64,000 nucleotides of DNA from an uncultured Clostridia bacterium. GTDB taxonomy: Bacteria; Bacillota; Clostridia; TANB77; CAG-508. Position 1 is the first letter of the stretch. Each line of letters opens with the position of its first letter. The position numbers and the translations under genes are program-made. The notes beneath the pieces are model-generated. The model saw nothing but the letters and a program-made list of their open reading frames with translations. It was not told the origin of the DNA and ran no database searches. Below are positions 8,231-17,386 of this stretch, in pieces. The stretch spans positions 124,001-188,000 of the forward strand of contig CAKOTK010000001.1 in assembly GCA_934120135.1 (NCBI GenBank). Reading direction: 5' to 3'.

Positions 8231-10187
8231 TTATATTGTAGCTTTAGGTTTTCTTCCTCTTTTTTTTGGTTGTATTGTTTCTTGTTCAGTTATGGTATCT
8301 TCATTTTGTAATTTTATTCCCCAATTTCTTTGTAAGAAATCTTCAAAGCCTTGCACGTCACTGTCATCCATATTCATTCTCATTGCTTTAATATTTGCTT
8401 CTGAGATTGGATTTGTAAGTACATAATTTCCATCTTGATATTCCATAATATTTCTATATTTGTATAATTCTCTATTTGTAGTTTTTGTAAAGAATACAGT
8501 TGCATTATCCATAAATTTGTCTAGTTTTCCTTCTAAGCTTTTTTCTTTTCTATAATCAAATGTATATTCATTTCTATCTTCAACTGGAATACATTCTGTT
8601 ACTCTTTCTATGTATCTTCTTCCTCTAAAGTCCTTTACTAAGTGAATATCAAAGTTTAATACTTGTACTACTTGTTCTTCTGCTGTTCTTTCATCTTTGA
8701 ATACTCCAGCTCTTAACATTGAGTTACGAAGTGCTGTTACTAAATCTGGGAAAGTTTTAGCATGGTGAGTAAACAATGTGAATTTAGAAGCAACTTGGGC
8801 AGATTGAATCATCCAAGAAGCTACAGGGTCTGTTGCAACCTCACCTATGATGTTAACAGAACCGTCAGTCTTCTTTTGAACGTCCAAACAGTCTTGTCCA
8901 GAAACAGTTTCTGTTTCTCTCATTGATAAGATATTTCTGGTTGGATAAATTTTTCTTAAGTGAAGCTCGAATGCAGTCTCTGTAATACGAAGGTTCATAG
9001 TTTCGTATATATTTTCAATCATTGCCATAAGCATTGTTGTTTTTCCGGCAACCTTGCTCACCAGTTAATGATATGATTCTTGCTCCTTTTACTAAATATT
9101 TTAGTAAATCTATTGCTTCATCTTTTCCTGGGAAACGAATTATTTGTTCTAGTGTAGCTCTTTTAACATCGAACTTTCTTACGAAAAATGCCCATGTTTC
9201 TGACATACTTGGTCTTACTACAACGACACGAGAGCCATCTTTCATTTCATTTATTTTAAATCCGTTAGTATCTGATAACTGACCGGGATTGTTGTATTTA
9301 TAAATGTTTTGGCAAACTCTTTTTAGTTCTGCTTCTGAGCCAAATGATAAGAATGCTAGTCTAATTGATTTACCATGGAACATAATCCAAATACTGTCAC
9401 AAGCACGTGGAACTTTATGTTCTGCAATTTGACTTAAATAGTCTCCATCAGTTTGTGCAACTTGACTTAAGAAAGACTCTGGAAGTCCAGATACACCGCC
9501 TGAGATACCATCTATATTCATATCTCTTATTTCATCAATAGAACTATATCCTTTATAATGTTGATATATTCTTTGTACTACTACATTTAGTTTATCCTCA
9601 AATGTAAGTATAAAATTCTCTTGGTCATATATTTTATCAATTTCATCTGAAGTAATTACATAGCAAGGTTTTGCTTCACCCTCTACATATTTTAAGTCAT
9701 CCAAACTATATTTTTTAATTATTTCTGGGAATGCTTCATATCCAAATTCATTTTTATACATATATAATATGATGTCAAATTTATCTTGTGCTGTTAATAA
9801 TGATGGTATATCAAAAGGTATTGCTTTTGATATATTAGTTTCATTTACATTATATTCCCTATATAATAAGTCATATATTAACTCTTTAATATATTTTTTA
9901 TCATTAACATCTCCATATGTACAGCCTTTTAAAGCTTTTTTTAGTTCATATTTCTTTTGTTTTCTTCTTTTCAACTCTTCTTCTGAAAGTCCAATATCAT
10001 ACAAGTTGATTTTAGTAATTTCGTCTAGTCTTCTTTTTACAAAGGCTGTCATTAATTCTAATGTGTATGTTTTATCATCAACTTCTATATCGCTTTCTGC
10101 TTCTTGATTTTTTCTTTTTTTCAAGAAAACATATATTGCAGAGCCTGCTATAAGAAATACAATTACTATTAACAATACTCTAAGCAT
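8231..10187 (-). CDS. cpaF: CpaF/TadA-type secretion ATPase, reading frame split by a +1 site in the Walker A motif
   Basis: The first frame (10187 to a stop at 9015) encodes a hydrophobic anchor (about residues 2-18) and the N-terminal domain up to SLTGEQGC. The second frame (to 8231) continues with GKTTMLMAMIENIYETMNL and the rest of the GspE/CpaF ATPase, including DCLDVQKKTDGSVNIIGEV and a Lys/Arg-rich tail. Joined by skipping one base at 9047, the product is about 650 residues with an intact GEQGCGKTT Walker A motif. In the zero frame the shift site reads TGC-CGG-AAA; dropping the C gives TGC-GGA-AAA. The same CGG/GGA arrangement breaks radA and tagO. The enzyme would power the Tad-like machine. 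The family call is firm; whether the break is sequencing error, mutation or recoding is discussed in the findings. Confidence 0.85.
9044..9050 (-). other. Putative +1 frameshift site at a CGG codon in cpaF
   Basis: On the minus strand the sequence is GGT TGC CGG AAA AAC. Removing one C (plus-strand position 9047) restores GGT TGC GGA AAA ACA, the expected Gly-Cys-Gly-Lys-Thr of Walker A. The zero frame stops 12 codons after CGG at a TGA. Confidence 0.8.
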
Positions 10188-10209
10188 TTTGGTTCTCCTT
10201 TCCCATAAG

Positions 10210-11049
10210 CTATATTTCCATTTGTAATTCTTGTAATTTAAAGATTATGTTTTCATCTACCGCTTTTACTTCTTTTATAAAAATGCTATTTGCATCTGAT
10301 TCATCTGTAACATTTTTTGCCCTTAGTATAAAGTCAATTATTTGTCCTTCTGAACATGCTTCAAGAAATAAAGTGTTATATGGAACAGCTGAAACCATCT
10401 TTTTTTCTTTTAAATATCTAGTAACATTTTTTGTGTTATATTTGGAATTTTTATCATATTTTCCTAGTAAAAGCATAACATTTTTTCTTTGATAAAAATC
10501 ATTTGCTTGTCTTAGTGTCATAAAGTCATTTATTGTTTTTAAACGTTGTGTCATATTAATAACCACTATATCTGATAATTTTAATATAGCTGCTGCATCT
10601 TTTCTTGGCATCTTTTTGCTTAAATCAACAAAAATCAAGTCATAATATCTTTTTGCTATTTGTAAAATATCCACATAGTTTCCTGTTATCTCCGCGTATT
10701 CTTGGTATAATTTTGTTGCTGGTGTTAACAAAACATCTAGTCTATCTCTTAGAACTATTCTAGAATAATTCCTTATAATTTCATTGCTTGTCCTATTGCT
10801 GTTTAATGCTTTTATTAATCCTTCTATTCCAGACTCTATACCTATATTCTGGTCACTCTTTATTGCTCCGTTTGTCCTTATTTTGTCATATTCCCAAAAA
10901 CAATTTTCTAAACTCAAGTCATTAAAATCAGTAGATATAATTAGCATTTTATAATTATGCTCTATTGCCATATATGTAGCTACTGCTGCTAGAGACAATG
11001 TTTGCCCTGTTTCTTTTATTTCGTTACTACAAAATGTTACAATTGCCAT
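10210..11049 (-). CDS. CpaE-like ParA/MinD-fold protein with degenerate P-loop
   Basis: This 279-residue protein has the order of secondary structure expected of CpaE/MinD proteins: a first strand MAIVTFCSN, a loop EIKETGQTLS in place of the KGGVGKT Walker A, a helix, the strand MLIISTDFND, and later the strand YDLIFVDLSKK like the MinD switch II region. The deviant P-loop lacks the key Lys-Thr pair at the usual place, so ATP hydrolysis is doubtful. CpaE proteins localise Tad machinery. It lies between a second CpaE-like gene (5 bp gap) and cpaF (22 bp gap). Confidence 0.6.
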   Translation of the reverse strand: MAIVTFCSNEIKETGQTLSLAAVATYMAIEHNYKMLIISTDFNDLSLENCFWEYDKIRTNGAIKSDQNIGIESGIEGLIKALNSNRTSNEIIRNYSRIVLRDRLDVLLTPATKLYQEYAEITGNYVDILQIAKRYYDLIFVDLSKKMPRKDAAAILKLSDIVVINMTQRLKTINDFMTLRQANDFYQRKNVMLLLGKYDKNSKYNTKNVTRYLKEKKMVSAVPYNTLFLEACSEGQIIDFILRAKNVTDESDANSIFIKEVKAVDENIIFKLQELQMEI

Positions 11050-11054
11050 TAATT

Positions 11055-11756
11055 TTAAACTCCTTTTTCTAATTGCTTAAATGCTTTTTTCAAATTCATT
11101 ACATCTTCTTTTTCTTCTACTAATTCATTTGCTATATATAATAAGCTTTCTTTGTATAGTTCAGTCAATTTTTTGAATTTGATTTTTTGTACCATTTGGT
11201 TTTCTATAATAACTCCTTGATCGCCTTGTTCAAATGGAAAGTATATTGTTTCCTCATCCCATTTAACTTTAGTTCCAAGAGCCAAGTAATTAAAATATTC
11301 TTCTTCTTCATATGAAAGGTTTTTTGAAAATAGTACTTTTTTTAATTCTAAAGTTTCTCCTATTCCTGCTAATATTTCTAGTCCTCTTTTTAATGAATAA
11401 GCATCAAATCCGGTTACAAAATATTTTTTATTTGTTTCATTTATATTAAAATTTCTCATTCCTTCTATTGAGTCTACATCTATAAATATATAATCATATG
11501 TTAATACCGCATGTTCTGGTAGCCCTAAATAGCTTTTGATAGAACTATAATTATAAAGACCTACTGAAATATCAATATCTTCAAAACTAGTTACATAGGC
11601 TTTAGCTGGAGATATTACTGGTACAATATATTTAGCTTTTTGTAGAGTAGTTGTATCAATTATTAAAACTTTTTTACCCATAGTGGTAAAAATTTTAGCA
11701 ATATATAGTAATAAATCTGTTTTATCGTATGCCCCTATAAAGCTTATTGTCTTCAT
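11055..11756 (-). CDS. Second CpaE/MinD-like protein, P-loop lost
   Basis: This 233-residue protein starts MKTISFIGAYDKTDLLLYIA, followed by a strand KVLIIDTT and later YDYIFIDVDSIEG, matching the alternating alpha/beta plan of MinD/CpaE. The nucleotide loop is only GAYDKTD, without the normal GKT. It is a likely paralog of the next gene (11049-10210), and the two may form a heterodimer at the secretion site. The C-terminus is charged and helical. The assignment rests on fold pattern and on its place between cpaB and cpaF. Confidence 0.55.
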   Translation of the reverse strand: MKTISFIGAYDKTDLLLYIAKIFTTMGKKVLIIDTTTLQKAKYIVPVISPAKAYVTSFEDIDISVGLYNYSSIKSYLGLPEHAVLTYDYIFIDVDSIEGMRNFNINETNKKYFVTGFDAYSLKRGLEILAGIGETLELKKVLFSKNLSYEEEEYFNYLALGTKVKWDEETIYFPFEQGDQGVIIENQMVQKIKFKKLTELYKESLLYIANELVEEKEDVMNLKKAFKQLEKGV

Positions 11757-11780
11757 ATATACCTCCGCTCTTATATTTTA

Positions 11781-12662
11781 TTAATTTAGTGAATCTAAGT
11801 ATTTTTGTCTTTCTTCTTGCATTGCTTTTATTTCTTCTTCTGTTTTTGTAATTACATCGTCTCCTGAACTTGCTGAATTATTATTCAAGTTAGTATTTAT
11901 TGGATTTCTAGATAATGCTCTATTTCTTGCCACAATTTCAGCAACTGCATTTTCAACACAGTTAGGATCTTTTTGTATTAATTCATATACCTCGTTATTT
12001 GGTGTATAGTTTGCTGTTGCGTTTTCTTGTAAACCTGGTTCTATATATTCTGTAACATATAATATAGAGCCTTGTATTTTATATGATTCAACAATAGCAC
12101 AGTTTAAAATTAATATTTCTGCTTCAGACAATTCAAACCATACTGTGTTAAGAGAATCTAAACCATTTATTGAAGGTATCTCTATTTTTTTGTGTGATAT
12201 AACAATATAGTCTCCTCCAGTTGGTAATCTCAAACGAACATCTACATATTTGCCTGTTTGTATCTGTGAAGTAAGTTGAATTGCATTATATTCAACCTTT
12301 CTTACATCATTTGCTATTTCTCCTTCTTCTTTAACCATATCTGTTGTAATAACTGTTCCAACTTTTAAATTTATTTTAGAAATGACATTTTCTCCGATTG
12401 AACTTAATGCATTAGATGGTATAATGCTACTATCTAATGTTTGCCTTGTTAATTTATCCACTGTTACTGTATCTCCTGAATTTATATCTTTAGATACAAC
12501 GTAAACCTCTTTCATTTTGGCCTTTTCTTCTTGTTGTTGTTTTGTTATTTTAGTCAACTGAATTATTAAGACTCCTATGATAAGTCCTGTGACTAACAAT
12601 GTTACTAACATACCTAATAAAAATGAATTTTGTGCTTTTCTTTGCATTGGATTTCTTGCCAT
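11781..12662 (-). CDS. cpaB: CpaB/RcpC-like protein with SAF domain
   Basis: This 293-residue protein has one N-terminal membrane segment (about 12-36), then a SAF domain beginning VYVVSKDINSGDTVTVDKL (about 48-110) with the typical I-x-x-G-x-x-V/I pattern (LKVGTVITTDM). A beta-rich region follows (KYVDVRLRLP) and then a long polar tail rich in Asn, Ser, Glu and Lys. CpaB proteins are assembly factors of Tad pili. It is the first gene of the operon, with an upstream gap of about 190 bp that holds direct TGTAAT repeats. Confidence 0.75.
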   Translation of the reverse strand: MARNPMQRKAQNSFLLGMLVTLLVTGLIIGVLIIQLTKITKQQQEEKAKMKEVYVVSKDINSGDTVTVDKLTRQTLDSSIIPSNALSSIGENVISKINLKVGTVITTDMVKEEGEIANDVRKVEYNAIQLTSQIQTGKYVDVRLRLPTGGDYIVISHKKIEIPSINGLDSLNTVWFELSEAEILILNCAIVESYKIQGSILYVTEYIEPGLQENATANYTPNNEVYELIQKDPNCVENAVAEIVARNRALSRNPINTNLNNNSASSGDDVITKTEEEIKAMQEERQKYLDSLN

Positions 12663-12751
12663 TTTTATTCCTCCTTATAGTTTTATAAAATATCATTATT
12701 CATATTTTATTTTACAACATTTTTGTATTAAAAACAACAAATTTTATACCT

Positions 12752-12790
12752 TGTAATATAAACTTAATATGATTGTAATATGATTGTAAT
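12752..12790. promoter_or_regulatory. TGTAAT direct repeats upstream of the Tad-like operon (WalR-like box)
   Basis: TGTAAT occurs at 12752-12757, 12774-12779 and 12785-12790. The last two are separated by exactly 5 bases, which matches the known WalR/YycF recognition pattern TGTWAH-N5-TGTWAH; the first lies 22 bp (two turns) away. An identical N5 arrangement lies upstream of sepF (31401-31417). Assignment to WalR is inference from the pattern. Confidence 0.45.
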
Positions 12791-12854
12791 ATTGTTATTT
12801 TTATCCTGCAAAACGCAAAAATGATACTTTAAAAGTACCATTTTTATCCATTTT

Positions 12855-13259
12855 TTATCTTCGTCTGCATCTGCAATTGCATCCTCCAGAATTGTTAGAT
12901 AATGTATTTCCATTTGTTAATAATGTAGTATTGCTTGTTACATCATTTCCATCACTTGATAAATTTGTGCTAATTGTAATTGGTCTTTCTGTCACTCTAT
13001 AAGTACAATTATTTTGATTTGCTAGTGCTCTTAAAAGCCTGCAAATTGCATTTACTAAAATAGCTGTTATATATGCAAGTAAAGTATATATAATTGCATA
13101 CACTAAAAAACTTGCGTCAAATGCAGCAAATGCCACAACTAAATAAATTGCAAAAAATGTTGCAGCCACCAGTAAAGGATTATTCAAAATCTTCTGTAAT
13201 ACAATAGCTAGTATAACAGTAGCAACAGGAAGAGCAAAAAATAGTAATAATGTATTCAT
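12855..13259 (-). CDS. Small integral membrane protein with Cys/Arg-rich tail (YbeF/DUF2651-like)
   Basis: This 134-residue protein has three to four hydrophobic segments in the first 85 residues (LLLFFALPVATVILAIVL, LLVAATFFAIYLVVAFAAF, FLVYAIIYTLLAYITAILV), a Ser/Thr/Asn-rich linker and a C-terminal GGCNCRCRRR. The hydrophobic half resembles small Firmicutes proteins annotated as YbeF/DUF2651, which I recall only by pattern. It stands alone between truA and cpaB. The basic, cysteine-rich end could bind a metal or nucleic acid. The function is unknown. Confidence 0.55.
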   Translation of the reverse strand: MNTLLLFFALPVATVILAIVLQKILNNPLLVAATFFAIYLVVAFAAFDASFLVYAIIYTLLAYITAILVNAICRLLRALANQNNCTYRVTERPITISTNLSSDGNDVTSNTTLLTNGNTLSNNSGGCNCRCRRR

Positions 13260-13318
13260 ATTTTTCCCCTCTCTTATTTTATTTGCTATATATTATGTGC
13301 AAATACATAAAACCGTTA

Positions 13319-13368
13319 CAAAACAAAATGTAAGAATCTATACATACTATAAATTCTTACATTTTGTT
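13319..13368 (-). terminator. Intrinsic terminator of the cdaA-truA unit
   Basis: Complementary arms of about 16 bp (near 13322-13338 and 13350-13366, AACAAAATGTAAGAAT type) flank a short loop immediately after the truA stop, and the downstream side on the minus strand reads TTTTGTTTTG. Confidence 0.65.
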
Positions 13369-14104
13369 AATTATATTCTACTTTCATTAAAAACAAGCCT
13401 TGTGGTGGTAATGTTTTCCCTGCCATTTGCCTATTTTTTGCTTCTATTATTTTAGGTATATCTTCTGGTTCTATATTATTAAGCCCGACTTCTACCAAAG
13501 TTCCTGATATAATTCTTACCATATTGTATAAAAATCCATTACCCGTAAGGCTGATTTTTACTCTTTCTACGTCTTTTTCGACTTTTGCATCATATATTGT
13601 TCTTACACTACTTTTGCTACTCGTTCCACTAGATTTAAAACTACTAAAGTCATGTTCTCCCACAAGATATGTAACTGCCTTTTGCATTTTCTCTACATCT
13701 AATTTTTGTGGCACATGATATGTTAGTCCTCTATATATTGCAGTTCCCTGTTCTGAGTTATCTATAACATACTGATATGTTTTGCTATGGCAATTATATC
13801 TGCTATGAAATTCTTGTGGTACTTCTTCTGCTTTTTTTATGCAAATAGATTTTTTTAATTGTGAGTTGATTGCTATAGCCATTTTCTCTATTGGAAAATC
13901 TGAGTCAATTTTGAAATTAGCTACTTGTCCAAAAGCATGCACTCCCGCATCTGTTCTACCTGATCCAATTAGTTCTACTTGTTTTCCAGTAATATTTTGA
14001 ATAGCTCTTTCTATTTCACCTTGAATATTAAGTTTGTTTGGTTGTTTTTGCCAACCATTATATTCTTTGCCATCATACTCAATAGTTAGTTTAATGTTTC
14101 TCAT
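13367..14104 (-). CDS. truA: tRNA pseudouridine(38-40) synthase
   Basis: This 245-residue TruA converts U38-U40 of the tRNA anticodon arm to pseudouridine. The catalytic motif GSGRTDAGVHA is at about residues 47-57, with the essential Asp in RTDAG. Other family marks are YDGKEYNGWQKQPN near the N-terminus, FHSRYNCHSKTYQY and the C-terminal NGFLYNMVRIISGTLVEVG. The length is normal for the family. The start overlaps the end of cdaA by 14 bp, so the two genes are probably translated from one message. Confidence 0.95.
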   Translation of the reverse strand: MRNIKLTIEYDGKEYNGWQKQPNKLNIQGEIERAIQNITGKQVELIGSGRTDAGVHAFGQVANFKIDSDFPIEKMAIAINSQLKKSICIKKAEEVPQEFHSRYNCHSKTYQYVIDNSEQGTAIYRGLTYHVPQKLDVEKMQKAVTYLVGEHDFSSFKSSGTSSKSSVRTIYDAKVEKDVERVKISLTGNGFLYNMVRIISGTLVEVGLNNIEPEDIPKIIEAKNRQMAGKTLPPQGLFLMKVEYN

Positions 14105-15005
14105 CTTGGTTTTGCTTATTTTCCTTTTTTATTTTTAATCTTCTTATTCTTTTTTGGCTTTCTCTAGTAAATCTTTTATTTATTACATGTTTTATCAAAA
14201 TATTTCTTAGTGCTTCCTCTTTTACATCTGCTATTAGATTTCCATCTATAGCTACAGAAATTTTACCAGTTTCTTCTGATACGATAATTGCAATGGCATC
14301 AGATTCTTTTGATATTCCTATTCCTGCACGATGTCTTGTTCCTAGTTCTTTTGCAATATCTTTATCATCAGCTAGTGGTAATATACAAGCTGCTGCCGCA
14401 ATTTTATTATTTGAAACAATAACTGCTCCATCATGTAATGGTGTGTTTGGTGTAAACAAATTTACTATTAATTGTGGAGACACTTCTGAATCTATTTTCA
14501 CTCCGCTATCTATAATATCATTTATTTTTATATCTCTTTCAACTACTATTAGTCCACCTGTTTTTGTTTTAGCAAGCTCTGTTGCCGCAATGACAACTTT
14601 ATATACATCTTCTTTTGTTTTTGTTTCTAAATCTTTATCTATTCCAAAATATCTAGTTAATTTATTTGTTCCTAATTGTTCTAACATTCTACGTAGTTCT
14701 GGTGCAAATATCACTATTAGTGCAATTACGCCATATGGCATAAATGCAGTTAATATGAAATTTAATATTCTAAGTTGTAATGCTTCACTAATTGCGGTAA
14801 ATATTAAAATAAATAGAATTCCCTTTAGTAACTGCCACATTCTTGATTTTTTTGCATAAATAATAAATTTATATAAGATGTATGCAACAATTGCTAAATC
14901 TAATATTAGAGTTAGCAATTTAAATGGATTTTGCACTAGTTCTGTCATGTAACTCACAAAAGAATTCCAGATTCCGCTAAAACTTAATGTTAAATTTTCG
15001 AACAT
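14091..15005 (-). CDS. cdaA: Membrane diadenylate cyclase CdaA
   Basis: This 304-residue protein makes cyclic di-AMP from two ATP. It has three N-terminal membrane helices (about 30-50, 60-80, 84-104) and a DAC domain with the motifs LHDGAVIVSNN (about 192) and GTRHRAGIGISKE (about 222), the DGA and RHR signatures. The C-terminus is unusually Lys/Arg-rich (about residues 275-304) for CdaA. In many Firmicutes cdaA is followed by ybbR and glmM; here it is followed by truA. It acts at the membrane and links cell-wall and osmotic control. A second cyclase, DisA, is encoded at 18466-17387. Confidence 0.93.
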   Translation of the reverse strand: MFENLTLSFSGIWNSFVSYMTELVQNPFKLLTLILDLAIVAYILYKFIIYAKKSRMWQLLKGILFILIFTAISEALQLRILNFILTAFMPYGVIALIVIFAPELRRMLEQLGTNKLTRYFGIDKDLETKTKEDVYKVVIAATELAKTKTGGLIVVERDIKINDIIDSGVKIDSEVSPQLIVNLFTPNTPLHDGAVIVSNNKIAAAACILPLADDKDIAKELGTRHRAGIGISKESDAIAIIVSEETGKISVAIDGNLIADVKEEALRNILIKHVINKRFTRESQKRIRRLKIKKENKQNQDEKH

Positions 15006-15028
15006 ATTTTACCTCTTTTGTTATAATT

Positions 15029-15160
15029 TTATTTATTAAAAGCAATATAATAAATTAAAGTTGCTGCTACTGATAATATCATCATAGCTGCTAATATTAG
15101 CCCCATTATTCTAGTTGCTATTTTTCCTATATCTTTTTTACGTTTTGTACGTTTGTCCAT
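15029..15160 (-). CDS. Small basic single-span membrane protein (43 aa)
   Basis: The peptide starts at the ATG at 15160, placed 9 bases after an AAAGGA site. It reads MDKRTKRKKDIGKIATRIMG and then a hydrophobic helix (residues about 20-38), ending in FNK. Upstream in-frame ATGs at 15169 and 15178 have worse ribosome-site spacing. It lies just ahead of cdaA in the same direction (23 bp gap to the cdaA ATG) and probably forms part of that unit. Similar tiny proteins near cdaA or in DUF4044-like annotations have a basic N-terminus and one helix. The function is unknown. Confidence 0.65.
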   Translation of the reverse strand: MDKRTKRKKDIGKIATRIMGLILAAMMILSVAATLIYYIAFNK

Positions 15161-15230
15161 TTTCTTCATTCCTTTCATCTTAAACTAATATTAGTTATAA
15201 CACAAATATTTAATAATTTCAATGGTAAAA

Positions 15231-16460
15231 TTATATAATATATTTAGCTGTTAGTTGTTCTACTATTTGTTTTGCTTTTCCTTTGCCTTCTTCTGTTTTT
15301 TGTAAAGTCAAATCAATAGCTTCTGCTAATTTCACCATATCTTCTTCTTTAAGTCCTCTGGTTGTTACTGCTGGAGTTCCTATTCTAATTCCGCTTGTCA
15401 CAGTTGGCTTTTCAGAATCATTTGGTACAGCGTTTTTATTTACTGTTATATTCACTTCATCTAATAACAGAGTAGCTTCTTTTCCTGTTAATCCTTTATT
15501 TCTTAAATCAATTAGCATTAAGTGATTATCTGTTCCTCCTGATACTAGATTAAATCCACGTTTTTTTAATTCTTCTGCTAGTTTCCTTGCATTTAATACT
15601 ACTTGATGTGCATATTGTTTAAATTCTGGTTGCATTGCCTCTTTAAAACATACTGCTTTTCCAGCTATTACATGTTCTAATGGTCCTCCTTGGATTCCTG
15701 GAAATATGGTTTTGTCTATAGCCTTTCCATATTGTTCTTTACACAAAATTAATCCAGAACGAGGTCCTCTTAAAGTTTTGTGTGTTGTTGATGTTACAAA
15801 ATCAGCATATGGTACTGGTGATTCATGTTCTCCTGTACATACTAATCCTGCAATGTGAGCCATATCCACCATAAAATATGCACCTATTTTATCAGCAATT
15901 TCTCTAAATTTTTTAAAATCTATTTTTCTTGGGTATGCACTAGCTCCTGCCAAAATCAATTTTGGTTTATATTCTATTGCTTTTTTCTCAACATCTTCAT
16001 AATCAATATACCCATCTTCTTTTACTCCATAGGCAATAAAGTTATATAACTTTCCTGAAAAGTTTACCTTACTTCCATGTGTTAAATGTCCACCATTAGA
16101 TAAGTCCATTCCAAGTACAGTATCACCCGGTTGTAGCACTGTCATATATACTGCCATATTTGCTTGGCTTCCACTATGTGGTTGTACATTTGCATATTCA
16201 GCTCCAAATAACTCTTTGGCTCTACTCCTTGCTAATTCTTCGATTTGGTCGATATGTTCACATCCACCATAATATCTAGCATTAGGATATCCTTCAGCAT
16301 ATTTGTTAGTTAATATACTACCTACCGCTTCCAACACTGCTTCACTTACAAAATTTTCAGATGCAATAAGTTCTATATTATGTTTTTGTCTCTCTTCTTC
16401 CTTTTTTATTTGTTCATAAATTTCTTTGTCTTGTTTTTTTAACATTTCATATTTTTCCAT
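15231..16460 (-). CDS. glyA: Serine hydroxymethyltransferase
   Basis: This 409-residue PLP enzyme interconverts serine and glycine with tetrahydrofolate, supplying one-carbon units. Visible motifs are ELIASENFVSEAVLEAVGS near the N-terminus, YAEGYPNARYYGG (about 54), MDLSNGGHLTHGSKVNFSG (about 117), and the PLP lysine in TSTTHKTLRGPRSG (about 226-239). The length matches the bacterial family. It stands alone between a hairpin terminator that ends the cyclophilin gene (16478-16511) and the small gene ahead of cdaA. Confidence 0.96.
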   Translation of the reverse strand: MEKYEMLKKQDKEIYEQIKKEEERQKHNIELIASENFVSEAVLEAVGSILTNKYAEGYPNARYYGGCEHIDQIEELARSRAKELFGAEYANVQPHSGSQANMAVYMTVLQPGDTVLGMDLSNGGHLTHGSKVNFSGKLYNFIAYGVKEDGYIDYEDVEKKAIEYKPKLILAGASAYPRKIDFKKFREIADKIGAYFMVDMAHIAGLVCTGEHESPVPYADFVTSTTHKTLRGPRSGLILCKEQYGKAIDKTIFPGIQGGPLEHVIAGKAVCFKEAMQPEFKQYAHQVVLNARKLAEELKKRGFNLVSGGTDNHLMLIDLRNKGLTGKEATLLLDEVNITVNKNAVPNDSEKPTVTSGIRIGTPAVTTRGLKEEDMVKLAEAIDLTLQKTEEGKGKAKQIVEQLTAKYII

Positions 16461-16477
16461 AACCTTACTCCTTTAAA

Positions 16478-16511
16478 ATAAGAGAGAAAATATATACTTT
16501 TCTCTCTTCTA
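16478..16511 (-). terminator. Hairpin terminator after the cyclophilin gene
   Basis: AAGAGAGAAAA and TTTTCTCTCTT arms flank a short AT loop just after the stop of the cyclophilin gene, followed on the minus strand by ATTTTAAAGG, which also serves the glyA ribosome site. Confidence 0.6.
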
Positions 16512-16515
16512 AATT

Positions 16516-17346
16516 TTATTGTTGAGAATATCCGTATTGCTGCATTAAGAAATTTGTATACCATGCATTCATATCAAATTCTTCTACTGTCTCAGGTATT
16601 CCATAATCAACTCCATATGTTTCTACTGCTATGCTTTTAATTACTGGTGCTTTTTTAGGTTTATCTGACGCAATTTCATTTCCATCGCTATCTTTTGGTG
16701 CACTTTCACCATCTTTTAATTCTGAACTTCTATAATATACTTCAACATTTGCTATTTTTTCAACTATATCCATTCCTTCTGTAACTTCCCCAAAAGCTGC
16801 ATAATATCCATCTAGGTAACTACTTTCTTCTGTCATAATAAAGAATTGTGAACCAGCTGAATTATATCCATATGTTGTTAATGCAGGATTTATACTGCTA
16901 TAAGTACTATAGTCTTTTCTTGCCATTGATATAACACCTTTTTTATGTTTTATAGTATTGTTATATCCATTTGCAATAAATTCTCCTTTAATATTATATA
17001 CCTCGTCACTTGTTACATTATCTTTAATATCACTTAAACTTGGTGAACTCGAACCTGTACCGTTTTTATCTCCGCCTTGTATCATAAAATCTGGTATTGT
17101 TCTATGGAAAGTTAATCCATTATAAAACCCACGATTTGCTAATCTAATAAAGTTAGCAACTGTGTTAGGTGCTTGATCTGGATAAAGTTCAACTTTTATT
17201 GTTCCATAATCTTCAACTTCTATTGTTGCTACTGGGTTTGGTATATTAGTAGTTAATTTTTTGTAAAAGCCATAACTTACAAATCCTATTCCAGCAACCA
17301 CTAAAATAATTGCTATAATTAATAATACTATCTTAAATTTTTTCAT
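16516..17346 (-). CDS. Membrane-anchored cyclophilin-type peptidyl-prolyl isomerase
   Basis: This 276-residue protein has one N-terminal membrane helix (about 5-28) and an extracytoplasmic cyclophilin domain (about 38-240). Typical motifs are VELYPDQAPNTVANFIRLA, FHRTIPDFMIQGGDKNGTGS (active-site FHR and the QGG loop) and GYNSAGSQFFIMTEE, with the conserved SQFF. It catalyses cis/trans isomerisation of X-Pro bonds and may help fold exported proteins. The insertion around residues 180-215 is longer than in minimal cyclophilins. It lies 40 bp downstream of disA and ends at its own terminator. Confidence 0.9.
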   Translation of the reverse strand: MKKFKIVLLIIAIILVVAGIGFVSYGFYKKLTTNIPNPVATIEVEDYGTIKVELYPDQAPNTVANFIRLANRGFYNGLTFHRTIPDFMIQGGDKNGTGSSSPSLSDIKDNVTSDEVYNIKGEFIANGYNNTIKHKKGVISMARKDYSTYSSINPALTTYGYNSAGSQFFIMTEESSYLDGYYAAFGEVTEGMDIVEKIANVEVYYRSSELKDGESAPKDSDGNEIASDKPKKAPVIKSIAVETYGVDYGIPETVEEFDMNAWYTNFLMQQYGYSQQ

Positions 17347-17386
17347 ACTTTTCTCTCCTCTATTTTACAATAACCAAATTATACAT

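Noticed and set aside
9015..9061. Treating cpaF as two genes
   Set aside because: The second frame starts in the middle of Walker A without a ribosome site; joined sequence restores the motif exactly.
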